From Helicoverpa zea (lineage: Eukaryota; Arthropoda; Insecta; Lepidoptera; Noctuidae), in assembly GCF_022581195.2 (NCBI RefSeq), contig NC_061461.1, positions 11,656,001 to 11,720,000 on the forward strand: a DNA stretch of 64,000 nt, written 5' to 3'. The position numbers were made by a program, and so were the translations under genes. Of this stretch, positions 12,801 through 22,730 are shown piece after piece (positions within the stretch are counted from its first letter, which is position 1; each line of letters opens with the position of its first letter). The notes beneath the pieces are model-generated. The model searched no databases. It was not told the origin of the DNA and worked only from the letters and a program-made list of their open reading frames with translations.

Positions 12801-13879
12801 CTAAATTATTAGTATGTAAAGATCCTTACACCCAACCCTGAACAATCGCTCACGTTCGTGTATTTCCGTATGCGCTCGCCTACTTAAAAATAAACTACAG
12901 GGTGTATTTAATTAGCCCCTGACTCCCACTTAACTAGAATGGTTGGAAACTTGATTCTTCAGTAGAAACGGCTAGCGAGAAGGTAATTGCATTTACTGGC
13001 GCATGTTAAGCGGGTTTTAATTTTAAAAGGATTTTGTTTTTCTTTGTTTTTGAGTTACGGCTATTGTTCTGTAGTAATAAGGTTTCTGAGATACTGTTAA
13101 AAGGAAATTCGAGGATCAACATTTAAACTTAATTAGAAAATGTTCGTACGAAAATAATTAAACAAAGTACCTACCATAATGCATGCTAAGCAAAATTTGG
13201 AAAAATTGTAATGTAACTTTTGCTATGACGTAAAACAACGTAGTAAGCCGCAAAATATTGAATAAAAACCCCTCATAAGCTGTCACCGAAAAACATCCTC
13301 CACCAAAAAGATCTTACGAGGTCACACTAGTGGCGCCCCGCGACGGCTCTCGGGTTGCCAGCCATAAAAAAAGCGTCGACACGTTTGAACAAGTAATGCT
13401 TGCGTCAACATCGCGCCTACTGCAAAGAAAATCTCTTTTTACCAACAGGGATAATATTACTTTCTTGAAAACGGCGAGAAATGCCAGATTAAGTGTTCGC
13501 TAGATTTGATTTATGAAGATTTTTTCGGGCATTCATCGTAATGGCTGGCGGCAGTTTTTTTTGTACATGTTATTTTATTATTGCAAAAAGCCCCGAGATA
13601 TTAGAGAAAGGAATTATTTCGTTGACGTTGGCAATTTTGTTACTGACTTTTTTATGCTGGCAATAAAGCGCCTTGTTCTGGAGAGCTTTATCGAATGTGG
13701 GCTGTTGAGAATATATTGCTCTGAATTACATTAGGTGAAGGAAAAACTTTATACAAAATGCACTATAGAGTAAAACTTTAGAAGCTATTTCTACCCCACA
13801 AATAGGTTTGATTAGTTCTTCAATACATTATATATGTTTTAATTTACTATAACGCAAAACTGCCCCTTTCATTCTTATA
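12801..13879. other. Non-coding stretch
   Basis: No supported gene. A moderately GC-rich patch at 13,320-13,420 (GTGGCGCCCCGCGACGGCTC) is the only compositional feature. A 73-codon plus frame at 13,513-13,734 has no recognisable domain. Confidence 0.5.
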
Positions 13880-14280
13880 CAGGGCGTATCGTTCACAATC
13901 ACATTAAATCCTATCGCATATACTTTATGATATTCTGTGGCGAATTGTAAAAAAAATAACCTATCCATTCAGTGGTTTAGTCACAGGAGTCATTTTTCGT
14001 TTTTATAATTTACAACATCATGTGTGCAGAGATAAAGTTAGGAGTATCGAATGTTTTGATCAGTCGACAGCTGTCAGTTTTCAAGGGAGAATTTCAGTTG
14101 TTTGTAATGGTTGACTTTTACATGGTGTTCTAATTTTCGCACATTTTTATTCTATTTACTTGGTTTGAAAAATTATTTTTTTTTATTTTTACATATTTAT
14201 ATTTTTTCTTTGTGTTAATCGACAATATTAACTAGTATATAAACGCATTTCATTTAATGTGATTGTGAACGACACACCCG
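13880..14280. mobile_element. MITE-like element with imperfect 40-bp terminal inverted repeats
   Basis: The left end CAGGGCGTATC is followed by GTTCACAATCACATTAAAT (13,891-13,909). The right end contains the exact reverse complement ATTTAATGTGATTGTGAAC (14,252-14,270), then GACACACCCG. Flanking bases CGCATATAC on the left and GTATATAAACGC on the right extend the inverted similarity with mismatches. About 400 bp with no reading frame, so non-autonomous. The superfamily is undecided; the flanks (TTATA / ATATA) do not give a clean TSD. Confidence 0.75.
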
Positions 14281-14967
14281 ATATATTTTATACATTTAGA
14301 CAAAGATTTTCACTCATACATCTTCAGGCAAAAATGTTTCTTCAATTTCCACATTTCAGCTATCTAATAACCCGCAACAACATTCGATGGCCGTAACAGC
14401 ATTACCATCGACAAATCCATTGTCGAGACAAAGACAAATCGTGGACTCAAACTCTATATTGTTTTTGTCAACCTTGATTGTTTTTGGTAAGCGAGAGATC
14501 GCCTCATTTGTCTTCCGAATACACGTATGTCGTTACGAAAGCAATTTGGACGAATCGGGGGTATCGATACCGATAAAAAGTATTTGCCATACGTTAATCT
14601 GTGAGGCGAAATATATTTGTAACAATGATTATTTGGGAAGGAAAAGTTTGGGAAACTTTGTTCTGTGGTATGAATAGTCATTGATAGTGAAATATAGGCG
14701 TGACGGTAGTAGAATGGTAGAAGTTGATTATTTGTTTGTGATATAAGGTTCTTGCTGTCTATTGATGTGTGACTACAATTACGAAGGTTTTTCTACCTGT
14801 ATCATATACCTACTGACGATCTTGCTATCTGAATTGATGACAGCAAAACAATTAAAGGTATCGCCGATTGCAAAGCTCACGTTGAGAACCATAGTCTGTT
14901 GGGAGTTTTGGAAGTATTCAAGCAAGCCTAGCACAGTACTATTTGCTGATAAAACCACAACTTGAAA
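14281..14967. other. Non-coding stretch with overlapping short frames
   Basis: Short frames on both strands (14,387-14,677 plus; 14,681-14,454 minus; 14,762-14,965 plus) overlap each other and match no family that I know. I regard them as chance. Confidence 0.5.
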
Positions 14968-15018
14968 AGTACGTACCTTTCTTAAAGTCATACACTTTAA
15001 TTAAGAAAGGTACGTACT
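14968..15018. other. Perfect 18-bp hairpin
   Basis: AGTACGTACCTTTCTTAA at 14,968-14,985 is exactly complementary to TTAAGAAAGGTACGTACT at 15,001-15,018, with a 15-base loop. The loop itself can pair AAGT with ACTT. It could be a small foldback remnant or a microRNA-like hairpin. The stem is shorter than a usual animal pre-miRNA (about 22 bp plus flanks). Confidence 0.7.
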
Positions 15019-16791
15019 ATATATGCCACCATTTCTTGCATTAACCAATGAAAGCTATAAGACACAGATTTACAACTCACAACGCCGCCAGTGTATAAGA
15101 CTTAACAAAACTTTGAATATTCAGCCACAACCGCAGAACACGAAACGTCAAAACATAAAATTCTAACTTAAAATTACCTTCATTTATATTTGTTTAACTA
15201 ACGTTTAGTAAACAAAAACGGGTCAGAACATTACAGAAAACAACTACAACACTACATCTAGTTCTAAAACCTGCTGTAAACTTCTAAAGGTACAATATGA
15301 ATAAACTCCAAGTGAATTTCATAACGGGAGCGCAAACACCTCAGACTCGCGTTTTCCAACTACACACCAACACCTACACTTTACCGAGTGTTTTAACACA
15401 GTGTTACAACACAGTGCTCCAGTGTGCACCCTCATTTCATATTTGTGAAATGCAAGCTATATAAAGCCGAGCTCGTATTTGGGAACTTGAATCACATTAA
15501 TTCCATATGAAACATATGCATGTAATATGCCTTTGATGTCGGTAATGATTTCGAATTCACCACTTCGGGATTATCATTAAAATACTTGAAATTCATATCG
15601 TGGTCGCGTGCGTAGTTATAATGAAATATTTCGATTTGTTTGCGAATATGTATTTTGGTAATTTGCGATGAAGGACAGCAATATTATTGCATTTTGAGGA
15701 CTTTTGATTGCGTTTAAGTGCACTTGTTATACCGCAACTATTTTGGATTGCGGAATTGTTTGAACAATTTTGTGTTGTTTGCAAAGAATAATTATTTTGA
15801 AGCAACAAAGGCTGTCTCTGATAATTGTCTTGGTTTCATTTCAAATCAAATAAAAAGTCTGTTTTTCAATGAAAAGCTGTCTCTTTGTTCATTGTTTTCG
15901 TTGCACGAGACAGTTGTGGTATGACAGCATTTGCATGTAGTTTTATTTCTTTCATGCAAAATGCTTTTGTAATGCTATTTCTTGGAACAGTCAAATGCTC
16001 GATTTGAGTCTGACGTCCACAGATGTGAAGTCGTAAAGCATTCTATTCTAACATCTATCGAATATGCATAAAATGTTTTATTGTACACAGAAACTGGAAT
16101 ATTCATATTACGATGTACCTTCGTGTGCGGTCCATGTATACCTGTAGAAGTAGAACTCTAAATATATATTAGCATTCTGCCCTTTTATACCAATTTCATT
16201 AAGGATCGGATCAGCATGTCTTCCGTACTTCTCTGTATGACGTTATCTCACCAGTGACAGCCATTTCTCTTTCAAGAATTCCATTTACGTTTCTTGGTCA
16301 TTCCCTTCATCTGTACTTTGTATCACATACCTAACCATACCATGACAAACGGTTTCTACCATAACTTCTCAATTAACGGTGACATTTCATACTTTGGGGA
16401 AGTATAATACAAAATGTTTGGACAACTTATTTAATATTATGATGACCGTTAATCCTGCTAATTGTAGGGGCGCTTTTCGAAGAAGAACCCTGTTTCATGT
16501 TTCATAAAATAAGTGGAAATGCGAAGTCAAACAAAGTTAGTGACACGCGACATGGTCTTTTAGACTACATTGTTATTTGTTACTCTTTATCTATAGGGTA
16601 ATGTATGTTGCTTATGTAGGAGAAAATCCAGTTACTGTAACGCTTTCAACGAGTGTGCCTACTAATTAGATGTTGCTTCATTCCTAAATTCTAAGCTTAA
16701 CATGACTTTAATGCGTCAACATGGCAAGCTTTTGTCTAAGCATTGCTTAAATTCTTATAAGATACGTTTATGGCAGGACAATTTTTATATT
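15019..16791. other. Non-coding stretch, nothing specific
   Basis: No supported gene. Short frames at 15,593-15,924 overlap on both strands. No TIR or repeat family was recognised. Confidence 0.5.
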
Positions 16792-16860
16792 AATCATCAT
16801 CATCCTCCAGCTCTTATCCCATATCTTCTCCTATACACCTATCTGACGTCATTTTCGAAT
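16792..16860 (+). repeat. Dispersed repeat W, truncated copy
   Basis: AATCATCATCATCCTCCAGC followed by CTTATCCCATATCTTCTCCT and ATACACCTATCTGACGTCA matches the start of family W. It forms an inverted pair with the copy at 17,165-17,225, with about 300 bases of unrecognised sequence between. Confidence 0.65.
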
Positions 16861-17164
16861 GACTATCAACAAAACACTGCTCTCAATCCAAAAATTCGTC
16901 CAAAAATAAAGCTAAATTCCGTCGATGGGTGCACTAAAGCTGCAGCATCATAAACCGACAGCGGCGAGTGAGAGTCGTAAACCGTTTGAGCGCATCGTGA
17001 CCAATCGTGACCAGATGTCTTGGATTGTTCACGTACCATTGTAGGTACATTGTTGCTGATCATGTCGGGAATTCAGTGCAAGGCTCAAATCTTTTAGCTG
17101 AAATTGGATCTTAAAGATGGTGAAGATATTTTGGGATTTTATAGTGTTTGGAAGCTATGAAGAA

Positions 17165-17225
17165 AACATAGTACCATATAAAATCGGGATAAGGGAAGAA
17201 CGATGATGATAATGAGGATGAAAGT
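17165..17225 (-). repeat. Dispersed repeat W, truncated reverse copy
   Basis: AAATCGGGATAAGGGAAGAA followed by GATGATGATAATGAGGATG is the reverse complement of the family W 5' end. Confidence 0.6.
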
Positions 17226-17849
17226 TATGGTAACTTCAAGGGTCAGACTCCAGTGTTTGTCATATGTCGAGCACAAAAGTGGGACATAAAAGACTGTAAA
17301 CTGCATAAGGCTTTACCAAATTTTGCAACAATTCAAAATACCAATGTGTGTAAGTACACTTGAAAAACTAAACTTAACCTGTGTGGTGTCCTGATCCTCA
17401 AAACCTCCATACATTTCCACCAAAAACAAAAACTCAGCGACTAAATATCCTGCTAAATAAATAACCAATAAAGAAAATCACGGCATAATACCTCAAACAA
17501 TAACCTCCGAACATTGAAATTTATATATCATCCATAATTTCGTATTCAGCTGAATTTATTACGAACAAATTAATTTAGCCGTGTTCCCTTAATCCAAGCA
17601 CATCTGCGCTACCCAAGGATACTTCATAATATCGATATTAAAAACATTCTTCAGTACTTTTACAGTTAATGTCGTGTACTTTTCAGGGTTATGGGGGTTT
17701 CTTACTAATATTTATAGGGTTATAACTTAGCTTGGGATTATGTGCTTCATTATTTTTAAGGTTAAATCTAGATGGGAGGGTGAGAAAAATCTTTTTGATA
17801 ATCTTAAAGGATGCATGCCTTATAGGCATTATTAAAATGCTTGTTGAAG
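17226..17849. other. Non-coding stretch, nothing specific
   Basis: AT-rich, no recognisable gene or repeat. Confidence 0.5.
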
Positions 17850-17935
17850 CTAAATTCATCATTATCCTTCTTTCCTTATCCCAATTAGTCTTCTTCCCTA
17901 ACAATATGTCTTCCTCTTACTCTTCATCAAAATTG
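17850..17935 (+). repeat. Dispersed repeat W, degenerate copy
   Basis: TCATCATTATCCTTCTTTCC, TTATCCCAATTAG and CTTCCTCTTACTCTTCATC keep the order of family W words but with many changes. Confidence 0.45.
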
Positions 17936-18229
17936 TAATGTGTATCTAGAATATTATTACTTACCATTAATTTAGTCAAACTCAGAATCGCTTCAAACAA
18001 AAATCTCATAGCAATAACACACATTTGAGCAGATTGCTACACTCAAAGTCAATGACCTCATCAACTAGAAACAAGAAACATCCAAGCAAACAGTTCAATG
18101 TTTCTTTTAATCACAATAAAATGACAAACGATCTCAAGCCAAAGAACTCATGAACGACATAGTAGTAAAAACTTGTACTTAATTAATTGTACGGACAAAG
18201 GATGTTTGTTACTCTTTCCCACAAAAAGT
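17936..18229. other. Non-coding stretch
   Basis: Nothing recognised. Confidence 0.5.
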
Positions 18230-18407
18230 AATGAACGGATTTTGAAGCAAGGAAATACATACATCTAAACTAATATAATAGAAGAAGCTACTTATTAATC
18301 GATAAGAAATATTCTATCACTGTTGGTAAGATACACTCTCCCCGAAAAAATAAATAGATTTTATTTAATCCCGGTACGGGCAGTAGTCCCCACTTGACGC
18401 GAGTAAA
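18230..18407 (+). repeat. Dispersed repeat L, left half, split by the LINE
   Basis: Contains GAACGGATTTTGAAGC, ACTAATATAATAGAAG and TTTAATCCCGGTACGGGCAG followed by TAGTCCCCAC and GACGCGAGTAAA. Other copies continue from the same point with a GCGGGAAACGGCTAG end. That continuation (ACGGGAAACGGCTAG) is found only after the LINE, at 22,703-22,717. The L copy was therefore present first and the LINE inserted into it. Confidence 0.75.
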
Positions 18408-18558
18408 TTGATTTATTTATTTAAAACTTTACATTATATAAATAATAAATAAAACATTTATTTTCAGATAACACAGATCCACATTGTTAGTAGTTAATAA
18501 CTTATAAACTAATGTTAGTTAACAAAATTAAAAATAAATAAAAGCTAAATAAAAATCC

Positions 18559-21300
18559 TTACTCTACTCGCCCCCTGCCAGACCCATGGCTCGAGGTATC
18601 AATATTCATGTGAACATTAATACATCGACCCAAGTACGGGCAGTCCAACCTACTGGCTATCATACTCAAAACGCTGTTACGACTAGCCCGCACTCTGCTC
18701 AGCATTGACGCGCACCGCTTGCGCAGAGTAGCGTAGAAGCAATCGATGCGCGCCTCCGCGAACATACGTGACGCACTGCAGTGCCGGGGCAGCCGCAACA
18801 TCGTTCTGAGAGCATTATTGTATTGTACCCGTAGGGCACTGTACGTCTTTTGAGTATAGACTGCCCACAGACTGCAGGTGTAAAAAGATGTACAAAAGGC
18901 TCTAAAGAGAGTTATTTTAACTTCCCTTGTACATCGTGCAAATCTGCGAGCAATCATGTTTGCTCTCACGGACAGTGCCCTACGTTCACGTTCAATATCC
19001 ATGTCGTCCTTAAGGTCCTCGGTAATAAGGTGACCCAGATATTTGAATTCACGCACTCTAGCCAACTGAACTCCATTCAGCCTTATAGGGGGCACGCTAG
19101 ATGGACACCTGTTACCCGCCTTAAAGACAACAAACTCACTTTTTTTCACATTATATTTCAAGCCGTGACCATCAGCATACGCTTCACAAATTTCGATAAG
19201 TTTCCTCGTACCACACACCGAGGCGCTCAGCAGCACCATATCGTCGGCATAGCTAAGATTATTAACACAAACTCCATCTATGTGACAACCGATGTGGCTG
19301 CTGCTGAGCTCCTCGATAAGGGCATTAATATACAAATTAAAAAGACGCGGTGAGCTTAGACCACCCTGTCTTACGCCACATTCCAATTTATACGGATCTG
19401 AAAACGTATCCGCCCAGCGTACATTATTAGTCTGATTGCTGTACCAATATTTTAAAATATTAAGAAGCTCAGGCTGTACTCCTACTTCCTGTAACTTTCT
19501 CCACAAAATGTCATAACACACTAAGTCGAAAGCTTTGCTCAAATCGAGGAAACAGGCATACACAGGTGTGCCCCTGTGGGTATAGTACCTGACAGTATGC
19601 TTCATGCACAATATGGCACTTTCCGTTGACAGCTGCGGTCGAAATCCAAATTGATTGTCATGTAGAACTATAGATTCAGCCAATTGTGCATCCAGCACAC
19701 TGTCAAGAACCTTAGCTACTACAGTCGCTAATGATATTGGCCTATAATTGGTTTTGTCGGAGACGTCTCCCGTTCTGTTTTTGACAATGGGCACTACAAT
19801 TGTTCTCATTAACGGCTCCGGCAAATAAGAGTGGCTTATACATAAATTGTAAAACATAGCCAGTACTCGTCTAATATGAGGTCCAGCATGTTCTAGATGC
19901 TCAATACTAAGACCATCATGGCCAGGGGATTTTCCTCTTCTCATTTGACGAATAGCTCGTTCCACAACTTTAGCTGAGATCTTTAGGTTCAACCCCCCAC
20001 CAAGGCCAGGCTTATAGTTCAATTTTCTAGTTTCTTTCCAAAAACTAGAGAAATTCTTATTCTTACTTAGCGTCGCTAACTTATTCATTTTTATTTGTTC
20101 TTCATGATCTTGACACCACTTTAAGCGCGATTTAAAAATCTTTCTACTTTCATACATCGCGTCATACACTGGTCCCGATTTCGGCTTCCCGTAATCGACC
20201 CAGTTCTGGAACATTAGCTTGGCCGACCCGTGAGCTTCACCCACATGTCTGTTCCACCCTACTACACACTTACGTCTGTGCTGCCTATTTCCCCGACATG
20301 TAGCTTTTGCAGATTCACGGAGGGCGGTCACTATGTTACAGTACATTTTGTCCAGTACATACATATGATCTTGGTTACAACATTTCTTGTCTCCACACCT
20401 AATAAACTCCTGAGGAAAATCAATTAGCCTCAATTGTTCATGACAATATTTCCTATATTCTTGTATTTGATTCCCATTTCTAATGCCCCATTTTACTCCG
20501 AGATTAACATCATTTTTATTTAAATCATATAAATTAGATATAGGATTAATAACGTTCAATTTACACTCAAGGAGTAGAGGAAAGTGATCAGACCACAGCG
20601 TGTCATGCATTATACGAACGTCTACGACAGCATTAAATGCAGACTTAGTGACTAAGCAATGGTCCAACCAGCTTGACGTTCCATGAGCGTCACTTATAAA
20701 AGTGTAAGAACCTGAATCCACACCCAATTTGTCCACATCTACACAAATCAATTCACGTTCGGTGCAAAAATAGTTCAACTCACTGAAAAATAGACCATTT
20801 GGGTGCGAATTAAAGTCACCTAGAACAAACACAGATTCAACATTCTCAATGTCTACAATCGCACTTACCAGTCCCAAGCACTCTGTAAATTCAACCATAT
20901 TTTCAGCCCTTTCGGTAGGCATGTAAACGCTCATAACTATTATAGTCCTATTATTACATATAAGTTTGATAGCACATACCCTTGGGTTATCGGTTTTTAT
21001 CACTGACACATCACTGAAAACACTTTTCCGCCACAAAATTGCTACTCCTCCAAATGGCCTACCGACCAGTATTCCCGCTGAGGTATCTATTGCCGATGTT
21101 CCAGTGCTGCCGAATTCTATATCTATATTGCCTAAGTACGAGATCTCCTCAGGCAATAGCCATGTTTCCTGTAAGGCTATAATATCACAGCTTTTGCATA
21201 GATCCTTAATACTTTCGCTTGATCGCTTGACATTTTTGCAGTTGAAACTAACCATTTTATAAGTATTATAACTATCCATTAGTTGGCTGTTTCCGTTCAT
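18559..21300 (-). CDS. LINE ORF2: endonuclease-reverse transcriptase
   Basis: This 913-residue protein nicks target DNA and copies the element's RNA at the nick (target-primed reverse transcription). The N-terminal exonuclease-endonuclease-phosphatase domain (about 16-245) shows N20, QETW with E45, VYMP with Y126, GDFN with D162 and N164, WLDH with D213 and SDH at 237-239, so the catalytic set is complete. The RT domain (about 440-730) shows RGKSPGHDGLS, NYRPISL, the FLDLSKAFD motif (584-592), RQGG (644-647) and the YADD catalytic box (684-687). The stretch linking the endonuclease to the RT (about 430-441, GLGGGLNL) looks short, so an in-frame deletion is possible. There is no RNase H or restriction-like domain. 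The start is uncertain: M1, M8 (21,279, overlapping the ORF1 stop) and M16 are all possible. Three ORF-like frames antisense to it are shadows. Confidence 0.96.
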   Translation of the reverse strand: MNGNSQLMDSYNTYKMVSFNCKNVKRSSESIKDLCKSCDIIALQETWLLPEEISYLGNIDIEFGSTGTSAIDTSAGILVGRPFGGVAILWRKSVFSDVSVIKTDNPRVCAIKLICNNRTIIVMSVYMPTERAENMVEFTECLGLVSAIVDIENVESVFVLGDFNSHPNGLFFSELNYFCTERELICVDVDKLGVDSGSYTFISDAHGTSSWLDHCLVTKSAFNAVVDVRIMHDTLWSDHFPLLLECKLNVINPISNLYDLNKNDVNLGVKWGIRNGNQIQEYRKYCHEQLRLIDFPQEFIRCGDKKCCNQDHMYVLDKMYCNIVTALRESAKATCRGNRQHRRKCVVGWNRHVGEAHGSAKLMFQNWVDYGKPKSGPVYDAMYESRKIFKSRLKWCQDHEEQIKMNKLATLSKNKNFSSFWKETRKLNYKPGLGGGLNLKISAKVVERAIRQMRRGKSPGHDGLSIEHLEHAGPHIRRVLAMFYNLCISHSYLPEPLMRTIVVPIVKNRTGDVSDKTNYRPISLATVVAKVLDSVLDAQLAESIVLHDNQFGFRPQLSTESAILCMKHTVRYYTHRGTPVYACFLDLSKAFDLVCYDILWRKLQEVGVQPELLNILKYWYSNQTNNVRWADTFSDPYKLECGVRQGGLSSPRLFNLYINALIEELSSSHIGCHIDGVCVNNLSYADDMVLLSASVCGTRKLIEICEAYADGHGLKYNVKKSEFVVFKAGNRCPSSVPPIRLNGVQLARVREFKYLGHLITEDLKDDMDIERERRALSVRANMIARRFARCTREVKITLFRAFCTSFYTCSLWAVYTQKTYSALRVQYNNALRTMLRLPRHCSASRMFAEARIDCFYATLRKRCASMLSRVRASRNSVLSMIASRLDCPYLGRCINVHMNIDTSSHGSGRGRVE
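21272..21279 (-). promoter_or_regulatory. ORF1 stop / ORF2 start overlap (ATGGATAG)
   Basis: In sense orientation the bases 21,279-21,272 read ATGGATAG. ATG is the eighth codon of the ORF2 frame, and TAG is the ORF1 stop, five bases later in another frame. Such an arrangement is suited to termination-reinitiation, a mechanism shown for some insect LINEs. Here it is inferred from position only. Confidence 0.5.
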
Positions 21301-22549
21301 TATCCACCGTAATGGTAGGCTTAAAACTTACAAAACGCCGGAATAAAATACCTTGCGGCCACAGTTTATCCGTCAGAAATTCTTGCAATTTATATTTAGG
21401 AACAAGCACCTTGTATGCATTATATTCCGTGTCGCTCCTTATATTTATTTTATGCAAAGAAACTGTCACCTGTGTCTTCTGTCGAATATACTTAATAATA
21501 TCATTTTCAGTAGTATCTTTGTGAACATGGCTGATAAATAAGGGCACTTTTAAATCTGCCACTTTAAAAGGCCCGTCAGTATCACTAGACGTACCGAACA
21601 CACTCGTTAATCGCTTCTTATACTTCGATTTACGACTTTCCACCGTTATCCATTGCCCATCATTATTATGCTGACTGTTACAATGCGAAAATAACACCTC
21701 CGACATCGTTGTATCATGTTGTTTACTAAACGTAACCAACTTGTCGGCGCACTGTCCCGCTATTTCGCGTGACGTCACATCAGCTGATAACGTTGCATTC
21801 ATCTGGGTCCCGCTCACTTGTGAGGTTGTGGCATTGTTTATTATATCACTACTATTGCACTCCGGGCGACTGGAGATTCCATCACAAATAATTGTTGGCG
21901 ATCCCTGACGTGATAATTGGGATATTCTGGATTCAGATTCGTTATTAATGTACCCACCACTTTTAGAAATTATGTTGGTGTCATTATACAACGGTACCGA
22001 TTCAATTGTATGCAGTTTTTCCCTGAGCCCTTTTAAATCCTGTTGACTTGCATAATCACTTTTGATATGTTTGACCTCTGCTTGCAATAAAGTTATGTCT
22101 TTGAGCAGTTTCGTCACATCTAGATGATCAAATGTGATTGGAGGTAGTTTGTTCAGGTCTCGGGCTACAAAGACTGGTATTTTATCAGGATCCGTGCTCT
22201 TCAGAAGGGCCACTATATCTTCTAGATCACGATTTTCCTTTCCTTTGTTCTTCCTTGTGATCTTTTTTCTATCCGTCGGCACACAGTCAAACAATAACGA
22301 CTTTGACTTTTTAATTTCCTCCGGCGAAAACGCAGATACACAGATTCTCGTTAAACTATCCTCATCTATCACTGAGATCTTATTACTTATGTATGTTAAC
22401 ATTTCATCTATCACGATGTTACAGCTATTACATTTTATAGTGTCCGTCATTATAACGATCACTCGATAACACGTAATTGGGTCAAGTACACGTCTGTCGC
22501 CATCAAGCGCGCGCGCATTACTCCTATATTTGATTCCTCCTTTGAACAT
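21272..22549 (-). CDS. LINE ORF1: nucleic-acid-binding protein
   Basis: A 425-residue open frame directly upstream of ORF2. The likely true start is M34 (22,450, MTDTIKCNSC), because the preceding residues look like translated leader. Residues about 34-80 hold a short cysteine pair (CNSC) and a helical EEI/K-rich segment. Residues about 140-185 look like a coiled coil (DITLLQAEVKHIK...LREKLHTI). The C-terminal region (about 325-415: LFISHVHKDTTENDIIKYI then KVLVPKYKLQEFL and GILFRRFVSFKP) resembles the RNA-recognition-like fold at the end of ORF1 proteins of insect LINEs. The role inferred from the family is binding the element's RNA. No CCHC zinc knuckles are visible. The ORF1 stop TAG lies 29 nt inside the ORF2 frame. 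Confidence 0.85.
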   Translation of the reverse strand: MFKGGIKYRSNARALDGDRRVLDPITCYRVIVIMTDTIKCNSCNIVIDEMLTYISNKISVIDEDSLTRICVSAFSPEEIKKSKSLLFDCVPTDRKKITRKNKGKENRDLEDIVALLKSTDPDKIPVFVARDLNKLPPITFDHLDVTKLLKDITLLQAEVKHIKSDYASQQDLKGLREKLHTIESVPLYNDTNIISKSGGYINNESESRISQLSRQGSPTIICDGISSRPECNSSDIINNATTSQVSGTQMNATLSADVTSREIAGQCADKLVTFSKQHDTTMSEVLFSHCNSQHNNDGQWITVESRKSKYKKRLTSVFGTSSDTDGPFKVADLKVPLFISHVHKDTTENDIIKYIRQKTQVTVSLHKINIRSDTEYNAYKVLVPKYKLQEFLTDKLWPQGILFRRFVSFKPTITVDNERKQPTNG

Positions 22550-22697
22550 TGAGGCATCAATGGCCCACAGATAAATACCTTTAAAACTAGCATATATATG
22601 CTATACACAAAATCTGTTAGTAAATAAAAACTTAAATGTATGTTAGTAACACTTCACTATGCACTATGTCACTGTGCGGTCCTGTAGCACTTGTCCA

Positions 22698-22730
22698 CAA
22701 AACCACGGGAAACGGCTAGAATAAGATACC
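22698..22730 (+). repeat. Dispersed repeat L, right half after the LINE
   Basis: AAAACCACGGGAAACGGCTA matches the terminal words of family L that are missing from the left half ending at 18,407. Confidence 0.65.

Larger units (their letters stand above)
18408..22697 (-). mobile_element. Apparently full-length two-ORF LINE (non-LTR retrotransposon)
   Basis: About 4.3 kb on the minus strand: a 5' leader (22,697-22,550), ORF1 (22,549-21,272), ORF2 (21,300-18,559) and a short AT-rich 3' UTR. The UTR ends in AAAT-type repeats (AAATAAATAAATCAA in sense, about 18,422-18,408). Both ORFs are free of stops and frameshifts. The boundaries come from the split L repeat on either side. No convincing TSD was found, apart from a possible A-rich AAA shared at both junctions. 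Domain order and RT motifs fit the CR1/Rex/jockey-like group with an apurinic-type endonuclease; the exact clade is not determined. It may be recent, but its activity cannot be judged. Confidence 0.85.

Noticed and set aside
18850..19353. 167-codon plus-strand frame
   Set aside because: It runs antisense to the well-supported ORF2 reverse transcriptase of the LINE and is a shadow of its codons.
22134..22469. 111-codon plus-strand frame
   Set aside because: Antisense to LINE ORF1; hydrophobic low-complexity translation.
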